From the NCBI RefSeq assembly GCF_009883055.1, contig NZ_WWVR01000003.1:1-64000 (forward strand): a stretch of 64,000 nucleotides of DNA. The letters are read 5' to 3'. A program made the position numbers and the translations under genes. Origin of the DNA: Blautia sp. BIOML-A1 (GTDB lineage Bacteria > Bacillota > Clostridia > Lachnospirales > Lachnospiraceae). A model generated the notes under the pieces. It ran no database searches and had not been told where the DNA came from. It saw only the letters and a list, made by a program, of their open reading frames with translations. Each line of letters starts with the position of its first letter. Position 1 is the first letter of the stretch. Shown in pieces: positions 40,505 to 50,786 of the stretch.

Positions 40505-42642
40505 CACGCTACCTCTGCCCTTTCTATTAATTCAGTAATCTCCGGTAACTCCATGCATTCGTCCTGGTACATATTTTCTGCCAGCTTAAGAAGATACAGA
40601 GCTTCCTTTTTTGCCATAGGCTTTTTCGCTGTTCCTGCAAAATTATCTTTTAAATACGAGGAAACGATCTTACAGTAGAGCTTTTTATGGCCATATGAAT
40701 AACGACCATTCTTGTAAAACTCATAAATAGACTGAATCTCCTTATCCGTTTTTCTGTTTTCCCGTAATATCTGATTAAACTGCTGTTTGATGTTTTTTTC
40801 AGTTTTCCAGTGATCTATCCGTTTTTTCTGTTCCTTTAGCCATTCTTTCCGTTCCTGATATCTTTTCCGATCCTCTTCTGTCATATATTTCTGATACAGG
40901 GTTTCTCTTCGATAAGAATCACTTATAAATGGAAGAAGCAATTTGGAAAGCTCATATGCTTCTGACTGTTCCATCCAAAGTGCTGTACTTTCCTTTAAAA
41001 GTAAGGCCGTCAGGTATTCTGGATAAATATCCGGATATTCATAAAAAAACTTCTTTTCTACCATTGAAAACAGTTCCCGGTGTTCCTCTTTTCCCAGAAC
41101 TGGCGAAAAAAATTCGCACTCTCTATGTCGGATAGCATAGTATCCCAAGGAGAAAGTTTCCTTTAAAATCCTCCAGGGGCTTAAGAATTCGCATCCATCC
41201 ATTCCAATCTCATTGATCAGAAATTTCAGCATAGGATAGGAATGCTCATTACAAAGACCCTTTATTTCACTTTTTAAATATCCTGCCATAAATTCCCATT
41301 TCTTTTCCAAATCTGGATCTTCATTTTTATAATCCTTTACAAACTCTTCCAGATACTTTTTTCCATCCAAAATCCCATGCAGGATCAGCCGGTTGAAAAC
41401 CACATGTAGTTCCGGCTCACTCTTTTTCCAAAAAACATCCTGGTATCTTTTTCCTGTAAGGTTTTCATAACGTTCCAGATACTTCAGCAAACTTTTCGTA
41501 CTGTATGTTTTGCCTTTCAGAGTATCTGTAACACACGCTTCAAATTCTTCCGAAGAGAGTTCTTTTACCAGAGGATCCCATTTTTCTTCTGTCAGATCAA
41601 TGTAGTGCCACTCTTCCGGTTCATTACTTCTAAATGGAAACAACGTAAGAAACGTTTTTACATTTTCCACCCTGAACGTTTCATTCATACATTTTTCCAG
41701 CCGTTCTTTACCGTCGATACGGACAGAAAGTTTCCCATATGTTCTTAAAATCCGTGAACAAAGTACATAAGCTTCTTCTGGATATGTCTCTTTTCCGGGC
41801 AAAAATGCCTCTAATACATTCAGACCAATTTTTTCTGCTGTCAACCCGGAAAGGCTTATCCGATCGGGTCTCTCTACAAAATACATCAGTACAAAATTTA
41901 AAAAAGCGGTCTCTTTGTCGGAATATCCAAACATACGCATACGTTTTTCCAAAACGGCATCCGCATTTTTAGCATTTGTGCCTGTTAACTTTACCAGCAG
42001 TTTCAGGATATCCAGATCCTTTTTGCGATACCCTTTAAGCTTTGTCATTACTTTGCCTACCATCCACACGAAAAGATTCCATTCAGTAAATACGGATATC
42101 TTCCGGTTCTTTGAAAAGCTGTCAGCAAGTCTCTGTTTTATGCCTTCCCACAGTGTTTCATCATCCGGAAGGATGGACATGGCAAACAGCATTTCTTCTG
42201 CTCGCTCAAATGGATACGCATGCATGGCCTGTTTCCACCGATTCTTTTCCTTTTCCTCACAGATATAATTGATACTGATCAAAAACAGGTCTTTCTCTCC
42301 AAGAATCTGTTTCATCTTTTTCCAAAACAGATCCTTTTGAGTTCCATTGAACATACAGGTCTCCTGCAAAGGCATCATCCTTGCCAGGGCAAGTCCGAGG
42401 GCACGGTATGTCTGCTTTGTCAAGGTCAGATGTTCTCCGATGCGCTCCAGGACTTCTCCCGGATAGTGCAGTCCATAAGCGGTTTCCATGTCTACTTTCG
42501 GCTTTTCCAGAAACATATCATTTTCTTTTAATTGCATATAAATTTTATATTTTTCCTCATTAGATGACAGCTTATAGATCAGGTTCGTCATCTGCCGGTA
42601 CAGGGTAATATCAAGCCATTCTTCATAAATCTTCCATTCCAT
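40504..42642 (-). CDS. Large uncharacterised helical protein (712 residues)
   Basis: A soluble, Leu/Lys/Glu/Tyr-rich protein with long predicted helices, possibly HEAT-like, ending in a basic segment rich in Lys and Arg (about residues 590-660). No catalytic motif recognised. The ATG at 42642 is supported by AGGAGG seven bases upstream. Proteins of this size and composition often accompany MoxR-VWA pairs as helical scaffolds; that is the basis of my guess that it belongs to the same complex as the genes at 43848 and 46021. Confidence 0.75.
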   Translation of the reverse strand: MEWKIYEEWLDITLYRQMTNLIYKLSSNEEKYKIYMQLKENDMFLEKPKVDMETAYGLHYPGEVLERIGEHLTLTKQTYRALGLALARMMPLQETCMFNGTQKDLFWKKMKQILGEKDLFLISINYICEEKEKNRWKQAMHAYPFERAEEMLFAMSILPDDETLWEGIKQRLADSFSKNRKISVFTEWNLFVWMVGKVMTKLKGYRKKDLDILKLLVKLTGTNAKNADAVLEKRMRMFGYSDKETAFLNFVLMYFVERPDRISLSGLTAEKIGLNVLEAFLPGKETYPEEAYVLCSRILRTYGKLSVRIDGKERLEKCMNETFRVENVKTFLTLFPFRSNEPEEWHYIDLTEEKWDPLVKELSSEEFEACVTDTLKGKTYSTKSLLKYLERYENLTGKRYQDVFWKKSEPELHVVFNRLILHGILDGKKYLEEFVKDYKNEDPDLEKKWEFMAGYLKSEIKGLCNEHSYPMLKFLINEIGMDGCEFLSPWRILKETFSLGYYAIRHRECEFFSPVLGKEEHRELFSMVEKKFFYEYPDIYPEYLTALLLKESTALWMEQSEAYELSKLLLPFISDSYRRETLYQKYMTEEDRKRYQERKEWLKEQKKRIDHWKTEKNIKQQFNQILRENRKTDKEIQSIYEFYKNGRYSYGHKKLYCKIVSSYLKDNFAGTAKKPMAKKEALYLLKLAENMYQDECMELPEITELIERAEVA

Positions 42643-42704
42643 CCAATTTCCTCCTGTTTTCCCATATAAAAAGGGGACTGTTCGCCAGTCCCCCAAAATT
42701 GTTC

Positions 42705-43184
42705 TTATGCTGCCAGGATAATCTTCTTTTTCCGGCTTGCATAAGTGATCGCCATTGTAGAATGTTCCATGCCTCGCTGTTTCTGGTATTGCTTTACATC
42801 TGCATAATTTGTAAACGAAAGGATCTTACCATTTTCCTCTAACAAGTTCTCTTCGTTATCTTCCATATTTTCACTCCCGCAGGAAGCCAGCGTCCAGTTT
42901 ACATGGCAGACATAACAGGACATGCCTGCAAATCCCAGATACTTATGTACATACTCTTCCGCTGCCTCAGCACTCGGAAAATAACGTGCATACTCCAGGG
43001 AACGGCAAACGATCCGGTCTTTGTACCATCCGGCAAAATACCGGTTCTTTTTCAGTTCAAGTACATACCCTGTCAGATAAATCTTCTGTAAAGCATTTTC
43101 TTCCTCGTCCATCATATCAAGAAGCTGTTCCGCATAGATTTTTTTCCATTTCAATGTGTTCTTCTTTATTCTTTTACGCAGCAT
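42705..43184 (-). CDS. Hypothetical protein (159 residues)
   Basis: A basic N-terminus (MLRKRIKKN), an aromatic-rich middle with three Cys (CYVCHVNWTLASC) that could bind a metal, and a Lys-rich end. The ATG at 43184 lies behind GAGGAGG and within the 3' end of the upstream gene (11-base overlap). No family recognised. Confidence 0.65.
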   Translation of the reverse strand: MLRKRIKKNTLKWKKIYAEQLLDMMDEEENALQKIYLTGYVLELKKNRYFAGWYKDRIVCRSLEYARYFPSAEAAEEYVHKYLGFAGMSCYVCHVNWTLASCGSENMEDNEENLLEENGKILSFTNYADVKQYQKQRGMEHSTMAITYASRKKKIILAA

Positions 43185-43845
43185 TATCTTTTTCCTCCTC
43201 AGTTCCCACAATGAGTTTTTCTATCATTCTGTACAAGTTCCGGAAATTTCCAGCCTGTCTGCGGCGTGTCATGCAATCCTGTTCAAATGCCCGGATCACA
43301 GCAGAAGTTCTTGCAAACAGTGTGAAGATTTCCTCATCTTTCAGTTGTATGGTAACCTCTTTTTCTTTCCGGTAGCTGTCTTTTTTACAATACTGCCCGC
43401 CATTGGCATTATGCATCGCTACACCGGTGCCATTCTGTATCCTGACAACCCACGGATAATTTAAAACTTCTCCTTTGTTGTTGCGAACCTTCCTCTGTAT
43501 GGAAAATACTGTAACCCTTCCCATGTTGGAATTTTTATCCTCGCAAAAGATCTTTTGCTGGAAGAATTTAAATTCCTGCACATTATTCCATATACGGGAG
43601 TACAGGTATTTTATGATTTCCGGGCTCAGATTTGCATAAACGCTGATGCTGTCTTCTTTGCTGTAGTCAACCATGACCGCCCGGATCCGGGAATAATCGC
43701 TGGCAAAGTCTTCGTGAAGATGCCAGAACTCCTCTGGTTCTGCCATCCGCAAAAAGCTATTAAATTCCAGTAACGTATTCTGTGTCTTATGAACACAGAT
43801 CTGCTTTGATACATCCGTATTCTGTTCTTTTTCTTTCCTGTTCAT
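43174..43845 (-). CDS. Hypothetical protein (223 residues)
   Basis: A soluble mixed alpha/beta protein. The segment NNKGEVLNYPWVVRIQNGTGVAMHNANGGQYC (about residues 118-150) is the most distinctive part and suggests a small beta domain. It starts two bases after the VWA gene stop, with the AGGAGG embedded in that gene's last codons, so the two are likely coupled. No family recognised. Confidence 0.68.
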   Translation of the reverse strand: MNRKEKEQNTDVSKQICVHKTQNTLLEFNSFLRMAEPEEFWHLHEDFASDYSRIRAVMVDYSKEDSISVYANLSPEIIKYLYSRIWNNVQEFKFFQQKIFCEDKNSNMGRVTVFSIQRKVRNNKGEVLNYPWVVRIQNGTGVAMHNANGGQYCKKDSYRKEKEVTIQLKDEEIFTLFARTSAVIRAFEQDCMTRRRQAGNFRNLYRMIEKLIVGTEEEKDNAA

Positions 43846-43847
43846 CC

Positions 43848-46001
43848 TTACCTCCTGATAAAACGCAGCAGTTTCTTTGTCAGAAGAGCCGGAAGCTGTT
43901 CAAGATCCGTAATATCCAGAAAAGATTCCTCATAAATTTCCTGAATTGCTTCCTTGTCGCTTCCGATCGCAGCAGCCTGAAAGAATACTCCCTGCTGCAG
44001 CAGTTTTTTCCGAATCTTCTGAAGGTCCCTTTTTGCCCCTGTGCCTCCATACTGGTTTGCATTAGGTGCACCATCACTGATCACAAACAGCAGTTTCTGC
44101 TTTTCCGGTCGTTCTAAAAGCCGGCTGCCAGCATACCACAATGCAGTTCCATCCCGGTTGCTTCCATAAGGCTGCATACCAGCGATCCGGAACCGATCCT
44201 TTTCATCCGTTTCAAAATCTGCGCAGCAATGCAGATACACCGTTTCGTCTTTCAGGTTCTCATGCCGGTATCCATCTGTATGATGTCCGCACACCAAAAC
44301 CGGTATTTCTGATTCCATACAAAAATCATACAGGCAAAGTGCTGCAAGAATGGCATGATCCATCCGTTCCCCACACATGGAAAAAGAATTATCGACCAGC
44401 ACAGCCACACAGATATCCAGCTTTTTTCCTGGCTGTTGTTTCTTAAATACTGCCCCAGACGGTGCAGCTATGTTTCGAAGATCTACCCGACGTCCAAGAA
44501 AAAGCTTATGTTCCGTGCGTTCTTTCTGATTTTTCAATATAGGAAGCAGTTTCAGGCGAAGTCTCTTTTTTACCTGTTTTAGCTGCCCCTCATACTTTTC
44601 TGTCAGTAATTTTAAAAAATCTGATATCTCGGTCTTACGGCAAAGTTTTTTCTGTACCAGGTCATGGCCTTCTTCAAACGGTATCTCCATCAATTCCTTT
44701 TGAAGATGTTCGAAAATTTCTTTCTGTATCTTCTCATCAAGCGTCTCTTTCGCCATTTCATAAAGGATTTTTTGCAAGGCATTATCACTGGATGCTTCCG
44801 TTTCTGAGGCAGGGATGCCACATTCATTCTGTTTGTCTTCGAAGCCACCAGACTCCCTGACACATTTCGGAAGATTTTCACACAGCTGCTGCAGGAACTT
44901 CTGAAGTTCTGCAGTACGCCCGTATTCATGGCCTTCCGTTTCCTGATCCTTTCCGTTCCTTTCGGTTTTGTCTTCTGTTTCCGACTCCTGTTCCGTATCC
45001 TCTTTTCTGATCTTATCTTCATTTTGCTCAGTCTGTGCCCCTGTGTTACCCTGCTTTTCTTCCTCCGGTTCTTCTTCGGATTCAATCGGGTTTTCCTTTT
45101 GCCCTTCACGCTCTTCCTGTTCTGGCTTTTGCTCTTCATTTTCTGTACTGTTCTTCTCTATTTCATCTATGATTTCCGCAAAATATTTCCAGATCATCAG
45201 AAGAATATGGTTGGTGGCAAGATATCTCTCCATGTCATCTGCTGCCTTTCCCGCTTCATCAATGACCGGCATAAGCAGTTTTAGTGTATCAATAAGCTCG
45301 TAATCCGCACCATCCCAGGCATTGACCCTTGAAGACAAGGCATACTGTGCACACAGGTTCATAAGAATAGATAACCTGTCTTTCTCCGTTTCCAGCATTT
45401 CCCTAAGTGTTGGAAGCCATTCCACATTTCGGTCACGATTCATAAGGATTCCCCTGCGGATGCTTCCCGGAAAAAGGGCGCACATCTTCTCTTCTATGTA
45501 CATATCATTCAAAAGATTGCTGAGATAGGATGCTGTCTGCAGAAAGATAGAAAGGATTGCTTTATCTTTTCTTTCAAAGTAGACATTCATCGCATCCAAT
45601 GCCTCTTTTTCCTGTGCATTTTCCGGTGCTGGCTCCTTTGGATACCAGCTGCCATTTAACATATGCTCGGCATACCTTTTTCTAAGTGCAGAATCCGTAT
45701 ACCGGTAATGTCCGCATTCATGTCCCAGAATCCCGATCAGGCTGTCACTTTTTAATTCCAGTGTCAGAAAACTTGACGTAATCTGGTTTCCAAGATTTAC
45801 GGCAACAGTTTCTCCCTGATTCCATCCTGCAATCCCTGAATTTTTATCATCGTATAACCGTAATGTAGTCAACTTTCCACCCGTGATTTCATGCCCGATC
45901 GAGGTCAAAAGATCACGATACTGCGGCGTATGAAATACTTTTTCCGGTGTCAGTTTTTCTTTCTCTGCACATATCCGTTTCCGGTATAAAGCCTTTTTCA
46001 T
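43848..46001 (-). CDS. Metallopeptidase-like plus VWA-domain protein (DUF2201-like)
   Basis: A 717-residue protein. Residues 91-102 hold GHECGHYRYTD with an HExxH zinc motif (His94, Glu95, His98). A long acidic Glu/Gln/Lys region (about 300-380) follows. The C-terminal VWA domain has an intact MIDAS start DNSFS (Asp537, Ser539, Ser541), a mid-domain Thr in GTALW and a final Asp in ISDGAPN. This architecture matches DUF2201-type putative metallopeptidase-VWA proteins, which pair with MoxR ATPases. The next gene upstream, 19 bases away, is such an ATPase. It likely acts as the substrate- or metal-handling partner of MoxR. ATG at 46001 with GGAGG upstream. Confidence 0.85.
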   Translation of the reverse strand: MKKALYRKRICAEKEKLTPEKVFHTPQYRDLLTSIGHEITGGKLTTLRLYDDKNSGIAGWNQGETVAVNLGNQITSSFLTLELKSDSLIGILGHECGHYRYTDSALRKRYAEHMLNGSWYPKEPAPENAQEKEALDAMNVYFERKDKAILSIFLQTASYLSNLLNDMYIEEKMCALFPGSIRRGILMNRDRNVEWLPTLREMLETEKDRLSILMNLCAQYALSSRVNAWDGADYELIDTLKLLMPVIDEAGKAADDMERYLATNHILLMIWKYFAEIIDEIEKNSTENEEQKPEQEEREGQKENPIESEEEPEEEKQGNTGAQTEQNEDKIRKEDTEQESETEDKTERNGKDQETEGHEYGRTAELQKFLQQLCENLPKCVRESGGFEDKQNECGIPASETEASSDNALQKILYEMAKETLDEKIQKEIFEHLQKELMEIPFEEGHDLVQKKLCRKTEISDFLKLLTEKYEGQLKQVKKRLRLKLLPILKNQKERTEHKLFLGRRVDLRNIAAPSGAVFKKQQPGKKLDICVAVLVDNSFSMCGERMDHAILAALCLYDFCMESEIPVLVCGHHTDGYRHENLKDETVYLHCCADFETDEKDRFRIAGMQPYGSNRDGTALWYAGSRLLERPEKQKLLFVISDGAPNANQYGGTGAKRDLQKIRKKLLQQGVFFQAAAIGSDKEAIQEIYEESFLDITDLEQLPALLTKKLLRFIRR

Positions 46002-46020
46002 TCGTTTCCTCCATCCGTTT

Positions 46021-47811
46021 TTAATCCACATCACAATGAGGAAGAAGAAAGACGCGTTCCATAGTTCCCCGTTCTTCCCTGTCCATGGATGCTTTACTGA
46101 GCAGTGCTGTCCATGCTGACCTCCTGAGATCATTGGAAACCATGTAACTTAACACCCAGTTTTCCAATTCTCGGTATCCGCATACGCCATCTGTAATGTC
46201 CTGTTCGATCAAATATTCATGGATCTTGCAGACCGTGGCAGCCATAAAGGACAGAAGTTCTTTATTTTTAAACCCGGTTCTTTTCATTGCCCTTTTTGCC
46301 ATTTCTTCTTCTGTCAGGGCTTCCTTTGGCTGAATCAGATTCATTCGGGAAAGAACTGACTGGTTGAAGTTCTGACAGCCAACATAATCCAGATTGGTGG
46401 TCATGATCACAATGGTATCCGGATTTCTCCGTATCTGTTCTCCATTTACCAGATCGGTTACAGCTCCATCGTCAAACAGGGAGTTTAATCTCGTAAGTGT
46501 CCCAGGTTTTTCAATCATGGCCGGCTCCTGAATTTCAATCACAGATGGTTCCCTGCATGCCTTTACGATTTCTGACTCTTTTAATAGGAAGTCTTTTTCA
46601 TTTTTCGACTTTTCATAGCCTTTTTCATAAACTGCTTTCAGGATCTCCTGAAAAGCTTTTTCCCGGCTGATCCCCTCTTCATAAATGCCATTTACCGTTG
46701 CAAGAGCTGAAGCCGGATCCATTTCAATGTCTTCCAGACGTGGCAATTCCATTTCCAGATGTGCTGTTCCGCCCATATTTGGCACGGTGGTCGCTAAAAG
46801 TTCCAGTTCATCCGTTCCAGGTCCACAGGTGAACACATAATATGGAAGCCTTAATATCTGGGCGATCATTCTGGCATCCGTTGTCTTTCCAGTACCGGCA
46901 TCGCCTGTCAGCATAAACAGCCTTGCCGGTGTCTTATCCACCATCTGCAGGATTTCTTCAGCTTCCTTACTTACCAGATAGTCTTCTGGAAGCGAAGGGA
47001 TCCTTTCTTTTGTCCTTTCATTTACATCCCATCTGCCAGAGTAGATCTGTTTTAATTCAAAAAGTGTTCTTTTTGTCTTCTCATTTACAGGCAAAAGCAC
47101 ATGAAACTTTCCATAGATTTCATCGTTTGGTGCATATACCCCGGCCGCAATTTTATATTCCGGAAGCACATCCTCCAGTTCCTCTGCACGGAACTGGCTC
47201 TTTTCCAGCGGGATTGCCTGCTGCGGATTTGCTATTACTTCGCAGTACATGGCATCGCAGCAGATAAATGCCGCCCGCAGTGCAGCTTCCTTGTCTTCCC
47301 ATTCCTTTTTTTCCTGTTCTTCAAGTATGTAGAAATTTTTTTGGAACTCTTCGTTAAATAAAGGATTATCCGGGACCAGATTGGCATAAGCTAAAAGGGC
47401 CAGGTACTGCTCGCCTGTGTTTTTGCCCTCCCGGATTCCCGGAAGCTTCTCGTTTTTTTCTTCTGTCTTTAAAATCCCACTGAAACGTCCGTTTTTCGAA
47501 TTATAAGTCATTACATACTTTCCCTGATTTCCAGGATATTCCATGCAGAAATAATTTATGGCATCCCTGCCCCTTTGTATACCGGCAGCACCAGAGTCTT
47601 TTTCTTTCCGGATCTGAATCAGTGTCAGAAGAGCATGTAACGTAGGCCCATGAAGGCGCGATACTTTTCCCTGCTTCCTGATATTTCGCATGGAACAATC
47701 CGCTTCATCATAGCTGATCCGTTTTTTCCCTGCTTTTTCCAACATCATCCGAAATGGGTCCGGAATGGGTTCTTTCATAATCCATGGTGCATAAAAACAA
47801 AGATCTGGCAT
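46021..47811 (-). CDS. MoxR-type AAA ATPase, partner of the VWA protein
   Basis: A 596-residue protein. A 280-residue N-terminal domain of unknown fold precedes the AAA module: Walker A GDAGTGKT (303-310), the acidic strand with EPAMIEKPGTLTRLNSLFDDG, sensor IVIMTTNLDY and arginine-finger region QSVLSRMN. MoxR ATPases act as chaperones that load cofactors or remodel complexes together with VWA proteins. The large N-terminal domain is unusual for MoxR, which is often about 300 residues. ATG at 47811 with GAGGAGGG upstream. Its 3' neighbour is the VWA-metallopeptidase gene. Confidence 0.85.
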   Translation of the reverse strand: MPDLCFYAPWIMKEPIPDPFRMMLEKAGKKRISYDEADCSMRNIRKQGKVSRLHGPTLHALLTLIQIRKEKDSGAAGIQRGRDAINYFCMEYPGNQGKYVMTYNSKNGRFSGILKTEEKNEKLPGIREGKNTGEQYLALLAYANLVPDNPLFNEEFQKNFYILEEQEKKEWEDKEAALRAAFICCDAMYCEVIANPQQAIPLEKSQFRAEELEDVLPEYKIAAGVYAPNDEIYGKFHVLLPVNEKTKRTLFELKQIYSGRWDVNERTKERIPSLPEDYLVSKEAEEILQMVDKTPARLFMLTGDAGTGKTTDARMIAQILRLPYYVFTCGPGTDELELLATTVPNMGGTAHLEMELPRLEDIEMDPASALATVNGIYEEGISREKAFQEILKAVYEKGYEKSKNEKDFLLKESEIVKACREPSVIEIQEPAMIEKPGTLTRLNSLFDDGAVTDLVNGEQIRRNPDTIVIMTTNLDYVGCQNFNQSVLSRMNLIQPKEALTEEEMAKRAMKRTGFKNKELLSFMAATVCKIHEYLIEQDITDGVCGYRELENWVLSYMVSNDLRRSAWTALLSKASMDREERGTMERVFLLPHCDVD

Positions 47812-47908
47812 TTTGTTCCCTCCTCTTTCATTATGTGATTTTCTGCATACGAAGGAAAGAAACAGGCAGAGCATTGGGTTTTTCCAACGTCTGCCTGTCA
47901 TTCATTCT

Positions 47909-50131
47909 TTATGCGCTCTTTTCCTGTTCCAGGATTGCTTCATATATTTTTCGGATACGGTACCCAAACATGGTGTTTCGCCGGCTGATGTAATCCGTCC
48001 GGATAGCCTGTGCGATTGCACGTTTGCTTCCCACAATTATAAACCTTTCTCTGGCTCTTGTTACTGCTGTATAGAAAATGTTTCTGCGAAGCATCCACCG
48101 GAAACATGGAAGCATTGGAAGGATTGCCATCGGATATTCACTGCCCTGAGCCTTATGTACCGTAATCGCATATGCCAGTGTCAGCGGCCAATAGTCTTCC
48201 TCCTGATATTCCATGACCCGGCCATCCCCAAAATCTACACGCATGACCATTTTTTGATCTTTCCGAAAAATCCCTATGACTTCTCCAATGTCGCCATTTG
48301 CTACTTCATCGTTGTTTTTTGTCTGCATGACCCGGTCACCTTCCCGGTAAGTATTCCTGCCATTTGTGATTTCCGGATAACCGAAACGCTTTGGATTCGC
48401 AATGTCACGCAATACCAGATTCAATGCATCCGTACCTGCTTCCGTATCTTTTCGAAGTGGTGACATCACCTGCACTTCTTCCAGAGAACCGTTTCTCTGC
48501 AGTACTTCTTTTCGATAGATCTTCTGTATCTTTCGCGAAGCCTCCTCCGGTGTGGAAGCCGGAATAAACTGAAAGGTATCATCAAACACCAGATCCAGCT
48601 GATTCTTATTGATCTTAATGGCATTCTGGCTGATGGTGGAATTCCCTTCCTGTCGGAAACATTCATCTAAGACAGTTACCGGAAATACGCCGGAATCAAT
48701 GATCTCCTGAAATACTTTTCCAGGCCCTACGGATTCGATCTGATCTTTATCACCCACCAGGACCAGTCTGGCACCGGATTTAATACTGGCAAACAGTTTA
48801 TCCGCCAGATACATATCGACCATGCTGAACTCATCTGCTATGATCAGGTCATCTGGAATTGGCTGCTCGTTCTTCCATTCTTCCTCTCCAGCTTCTCCGG
48901 TAAGCCCTATGGATTTATGGATCGTCAGTGCTGGATACTCTGTACATTCCCGCATTCGCCTTCTGGCGATGCCTGTAGGTGCACATAAAAGGATCACCGC
49001 ATTTTTATCCAATGCTTCCTGTACAGCAATGATGAAACGGATCACCGTAGTCTTTCCTCTGCCGGGTCCTCCTGTAATGATGGATACCGGGTTTTCAAAG
49101 ACATTTTTTACTGCCACCTGCTGTTTCGCATTCAAAATAGTATCCTGTTCTTTCTGGATCTTTCTTAAAATACGGTCAACATTTACAGCTATTCCCGTCT
49201 GCATATGGAGTCTGACTAATGCGGCAGCAGCTCCCAGTTCGGCCTGGAAGCTTTTGCGTGTATAAAACCCTCCATCGTGGCAGACCAGGCTTCCATCTGT
49301 ATGGATCATATCATTGCCTGTATCCCGGATTGCCCGTTCAGAGACCGGTGAAACATCTTTGTTGTGATTTAAAAGTTTTTCGACACGTTCTATAATGTCC
49401 TCTCTTTTTAAATACAAATGTCCTTCGCCTTCTGCTTCTGACATAATATGCAAAATAGCAGCCTTAATACGAAGGGGATCATCTGCACGGAAATGTTTTG
49501 CCTTTACTGCAATCTGGTCAACAGTCAGAAATCCAAATCCATGAACCTCACAGAGCCGGAAAGGCTCCTCCTTCACGATCATAACTGCAGCAGGGCCAAA
49601 TTTCTCCTGTATTTTTGAAACTTTTGCAGGAGTCACCCCAAAAGGGGACAAATACATCATCAGTTCCCGGATGGAACTGCTTTTTTGATATCCTTCCAGA
49701 ATATCATCTAAGCGTTTCTGCGTAATTCCTTTTACCTGAAGGAGTTTCTCCGGGCTGTCATTAAAAACATTCAGTGTGTCTTCCCCAAACGTTTCTACGA
49801 TGCGGGCTGCCATTGCCGGTCCGATCCCTTTGATCAGGGATGACGACAAATAAGTCCGAATACCTTCTTTTGTGGTTGGCATGGTTACTGAAAAATTGCT
49901 CACACTATACTGCATTCCATATTTTGTGGGTTTCCAGTCTCCCGTCAGTTCCACATCCAGGCCTTCGTTCGCCGGAAGTTCGGTTCCAAATGCCTGAAAT
50001 ATTCCATAATTTCCATTCTTTTGTTTTTTTACTTCCTCCGGTAAATCTTCATTGGTCATGTAGGAAGCTACCGTATATCCACTTCCTGCATTATAATAGA
50101 TCTGCCGGATGGCTTTACAGCAAATGCTCAT
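47909..50131 (-). CDS. RecD2-like superfamily 1 DNA helicase
   Basis: A 740-residue helicase. N-terminal OB-type region, helix-hairpin-helix segments (SLIKGIGPAMAARI, KGITQKRLDDIL), then Walker A GGPGRGKT (354-361), Walker B IIADEFSMVD, a motif III-like LVLVGDKDQIESVGPG and C-terminal AITVHKAQGSEYP and YTAVTRARE. It matches the RecD2/TraA-type 5'-3' helicases without a RecBC partner. On an integrative element it may process DNA during transfer or replication; SSB is encoded two genes upstream. ATG at 50131 with AGAGGAG upstream. A chromosomal recD2 would normally not sit among such neighbours. Confidence 0.92.
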   Translation of the reverse strand: MSICCKAIRQIYYNAGSGYTVASYMTNEDLPEEVKKQKNGNYGIFQAFGTELPANEGLDVELTGDWKPTKYGMQYSVSNFSVTMPTTKEGIRTYLSSSLIKGIGPAMAARIVETFGEDTLNVFNDSPEKLLQVKGITQKRLDDILEGYQKSSSIRELMMYLSPFGVTPAKVSKIQEKFGPAAVMIVKEEPFRLCEVHGFGFLTVDQIAVKAKHFRADDPLRIKAAILHIMSEAEGEGHLYLKREDIIERVEKLLNHNKDVSPVSERAIRDTGNDMIHTDGSLVCHDGGFYTRKSFQAELGAAAALVRLHMQTGIAVNVDRILRKIQKEQDTILNAKQQVAVKNVFENPVSIITGGPGRGKTTVIRFIIAVQEALDKNAVILLCAPTGIARRRMRECTEYPALTIHKSIGLTGEAGEEEWKNEQPIPDDLIIADEFSMVDMYLADKLFASIKSGARLVLVGDKDQIESVGPGKVFQEIIDSGVFPVTVLDECFRQEGNSTISQNAIKINKNQLDLVFDDTFQFIPASTPEEASRKIQKIYRKEVLQRNGSLEEVQVMSPLRKDTEAGTDALNLVLRDIANPKRFGYPEITNGRNTYREGDRVMQTKNNDEVANGDIGEVIGIFRKDQKMVMRVDFGDGRVMEYQEEDYWPLTLAYAITVHKAQGSEYPMAILPMLPCFRWMLRRNIFYTAVTRARERFIIVGSKRAIAQAIRTDYISRRNTMFGYRIRKIYEAILEQEKSA

Positions 50132-50145
50132 GTTCCAGCTCCTCT

Positions 50146-50763
50146 CTACCATGAGATCCAGAGATAATTATTGCATCCCATACTGGTGATGAAACCATCC
50201 TTCTTTAGTTTTTCCCGGATCACCTCTGTCTGTCCAAAAGGATATCCTTTTAAAATTCCAACCCTTCGATATTTCCTTTTTCCAATGGAAATACTGCAGA
50301 TTCCTTCCCTGTTTACTGAAAAACGGTTTCGATTTTCAGATTCCAGAGTTTTCCGAATCGCCTGGATCCGCTCAAAGCCTTCATCTTCGTACCATATGGC
50401 AGCCTGTGCCATGCATCTTGCCTGCTTCTCCTGATTATCGAAATTTACCGTTTCCGATCCCTTCTCATGATTTTTCGGTAAATCCTCGGTCTTTTCAGCA
50501 TCTGCATGTACTTTACGGGCATCTGCATTCTTTTGCTGTTTGTTGTCATCATCATTCTCATTCGTTTCCTCCTTGTCCTTTTTCATAATAAATTTTTCAT
50601 AGAAAAACAATCCTGCTGCAACCGGAATGACCAGTGAAAGGGACTGTATGATCACTGCCAGAAATATCGGCCATAAAAATGGTGATACTAACAGACCAAA
50701 AATTCCAGTTATCACGCACAGCTTTTTATGTGCAGACAACCATTTGTTCATTTCCTCCATCAT
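50146..50763 (-). CDS. Small membrane protein with cytoplasmic C-terminal domain
   Basis: A 205-residue protein with two closely spaced membrane helices (about residues 14-55), a Lys/Asn/Asp/Glu-rich linker (60-110), and a C-terminal domain of about 90 residues (KARCMAQAAIWYEDEGFERIQ... ending NNYLWISW) that looks folded and soluble. The Met at 50763 is chosen from three nearby because AGGAGG lies eight bases before it. No family recognised. It lies between SSB and the RecD2-like gene. Confidence 0.68.
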   Translation of the reverse strand: MMEEMNKWLSAHKKLCVITGIFGLLVSPFLWPIFLAVIIQSLSLVIPVAAGLFFYEKFIMKKDKEETNENDDDNKQQKNADARKVHADAEKTEDLPKNHEKGSETVNFDNQEKQARCMAQAAIWYEDEGFERIQAIRKTLESENRNRFSVNREGICSISIGKRKYRRVGILKGYPFGQTEVIREKLKKDGFITSMGCNNYLWISW

Positions 50764-50786
50764 AAGCATTTCCTCCTATGATTTGC

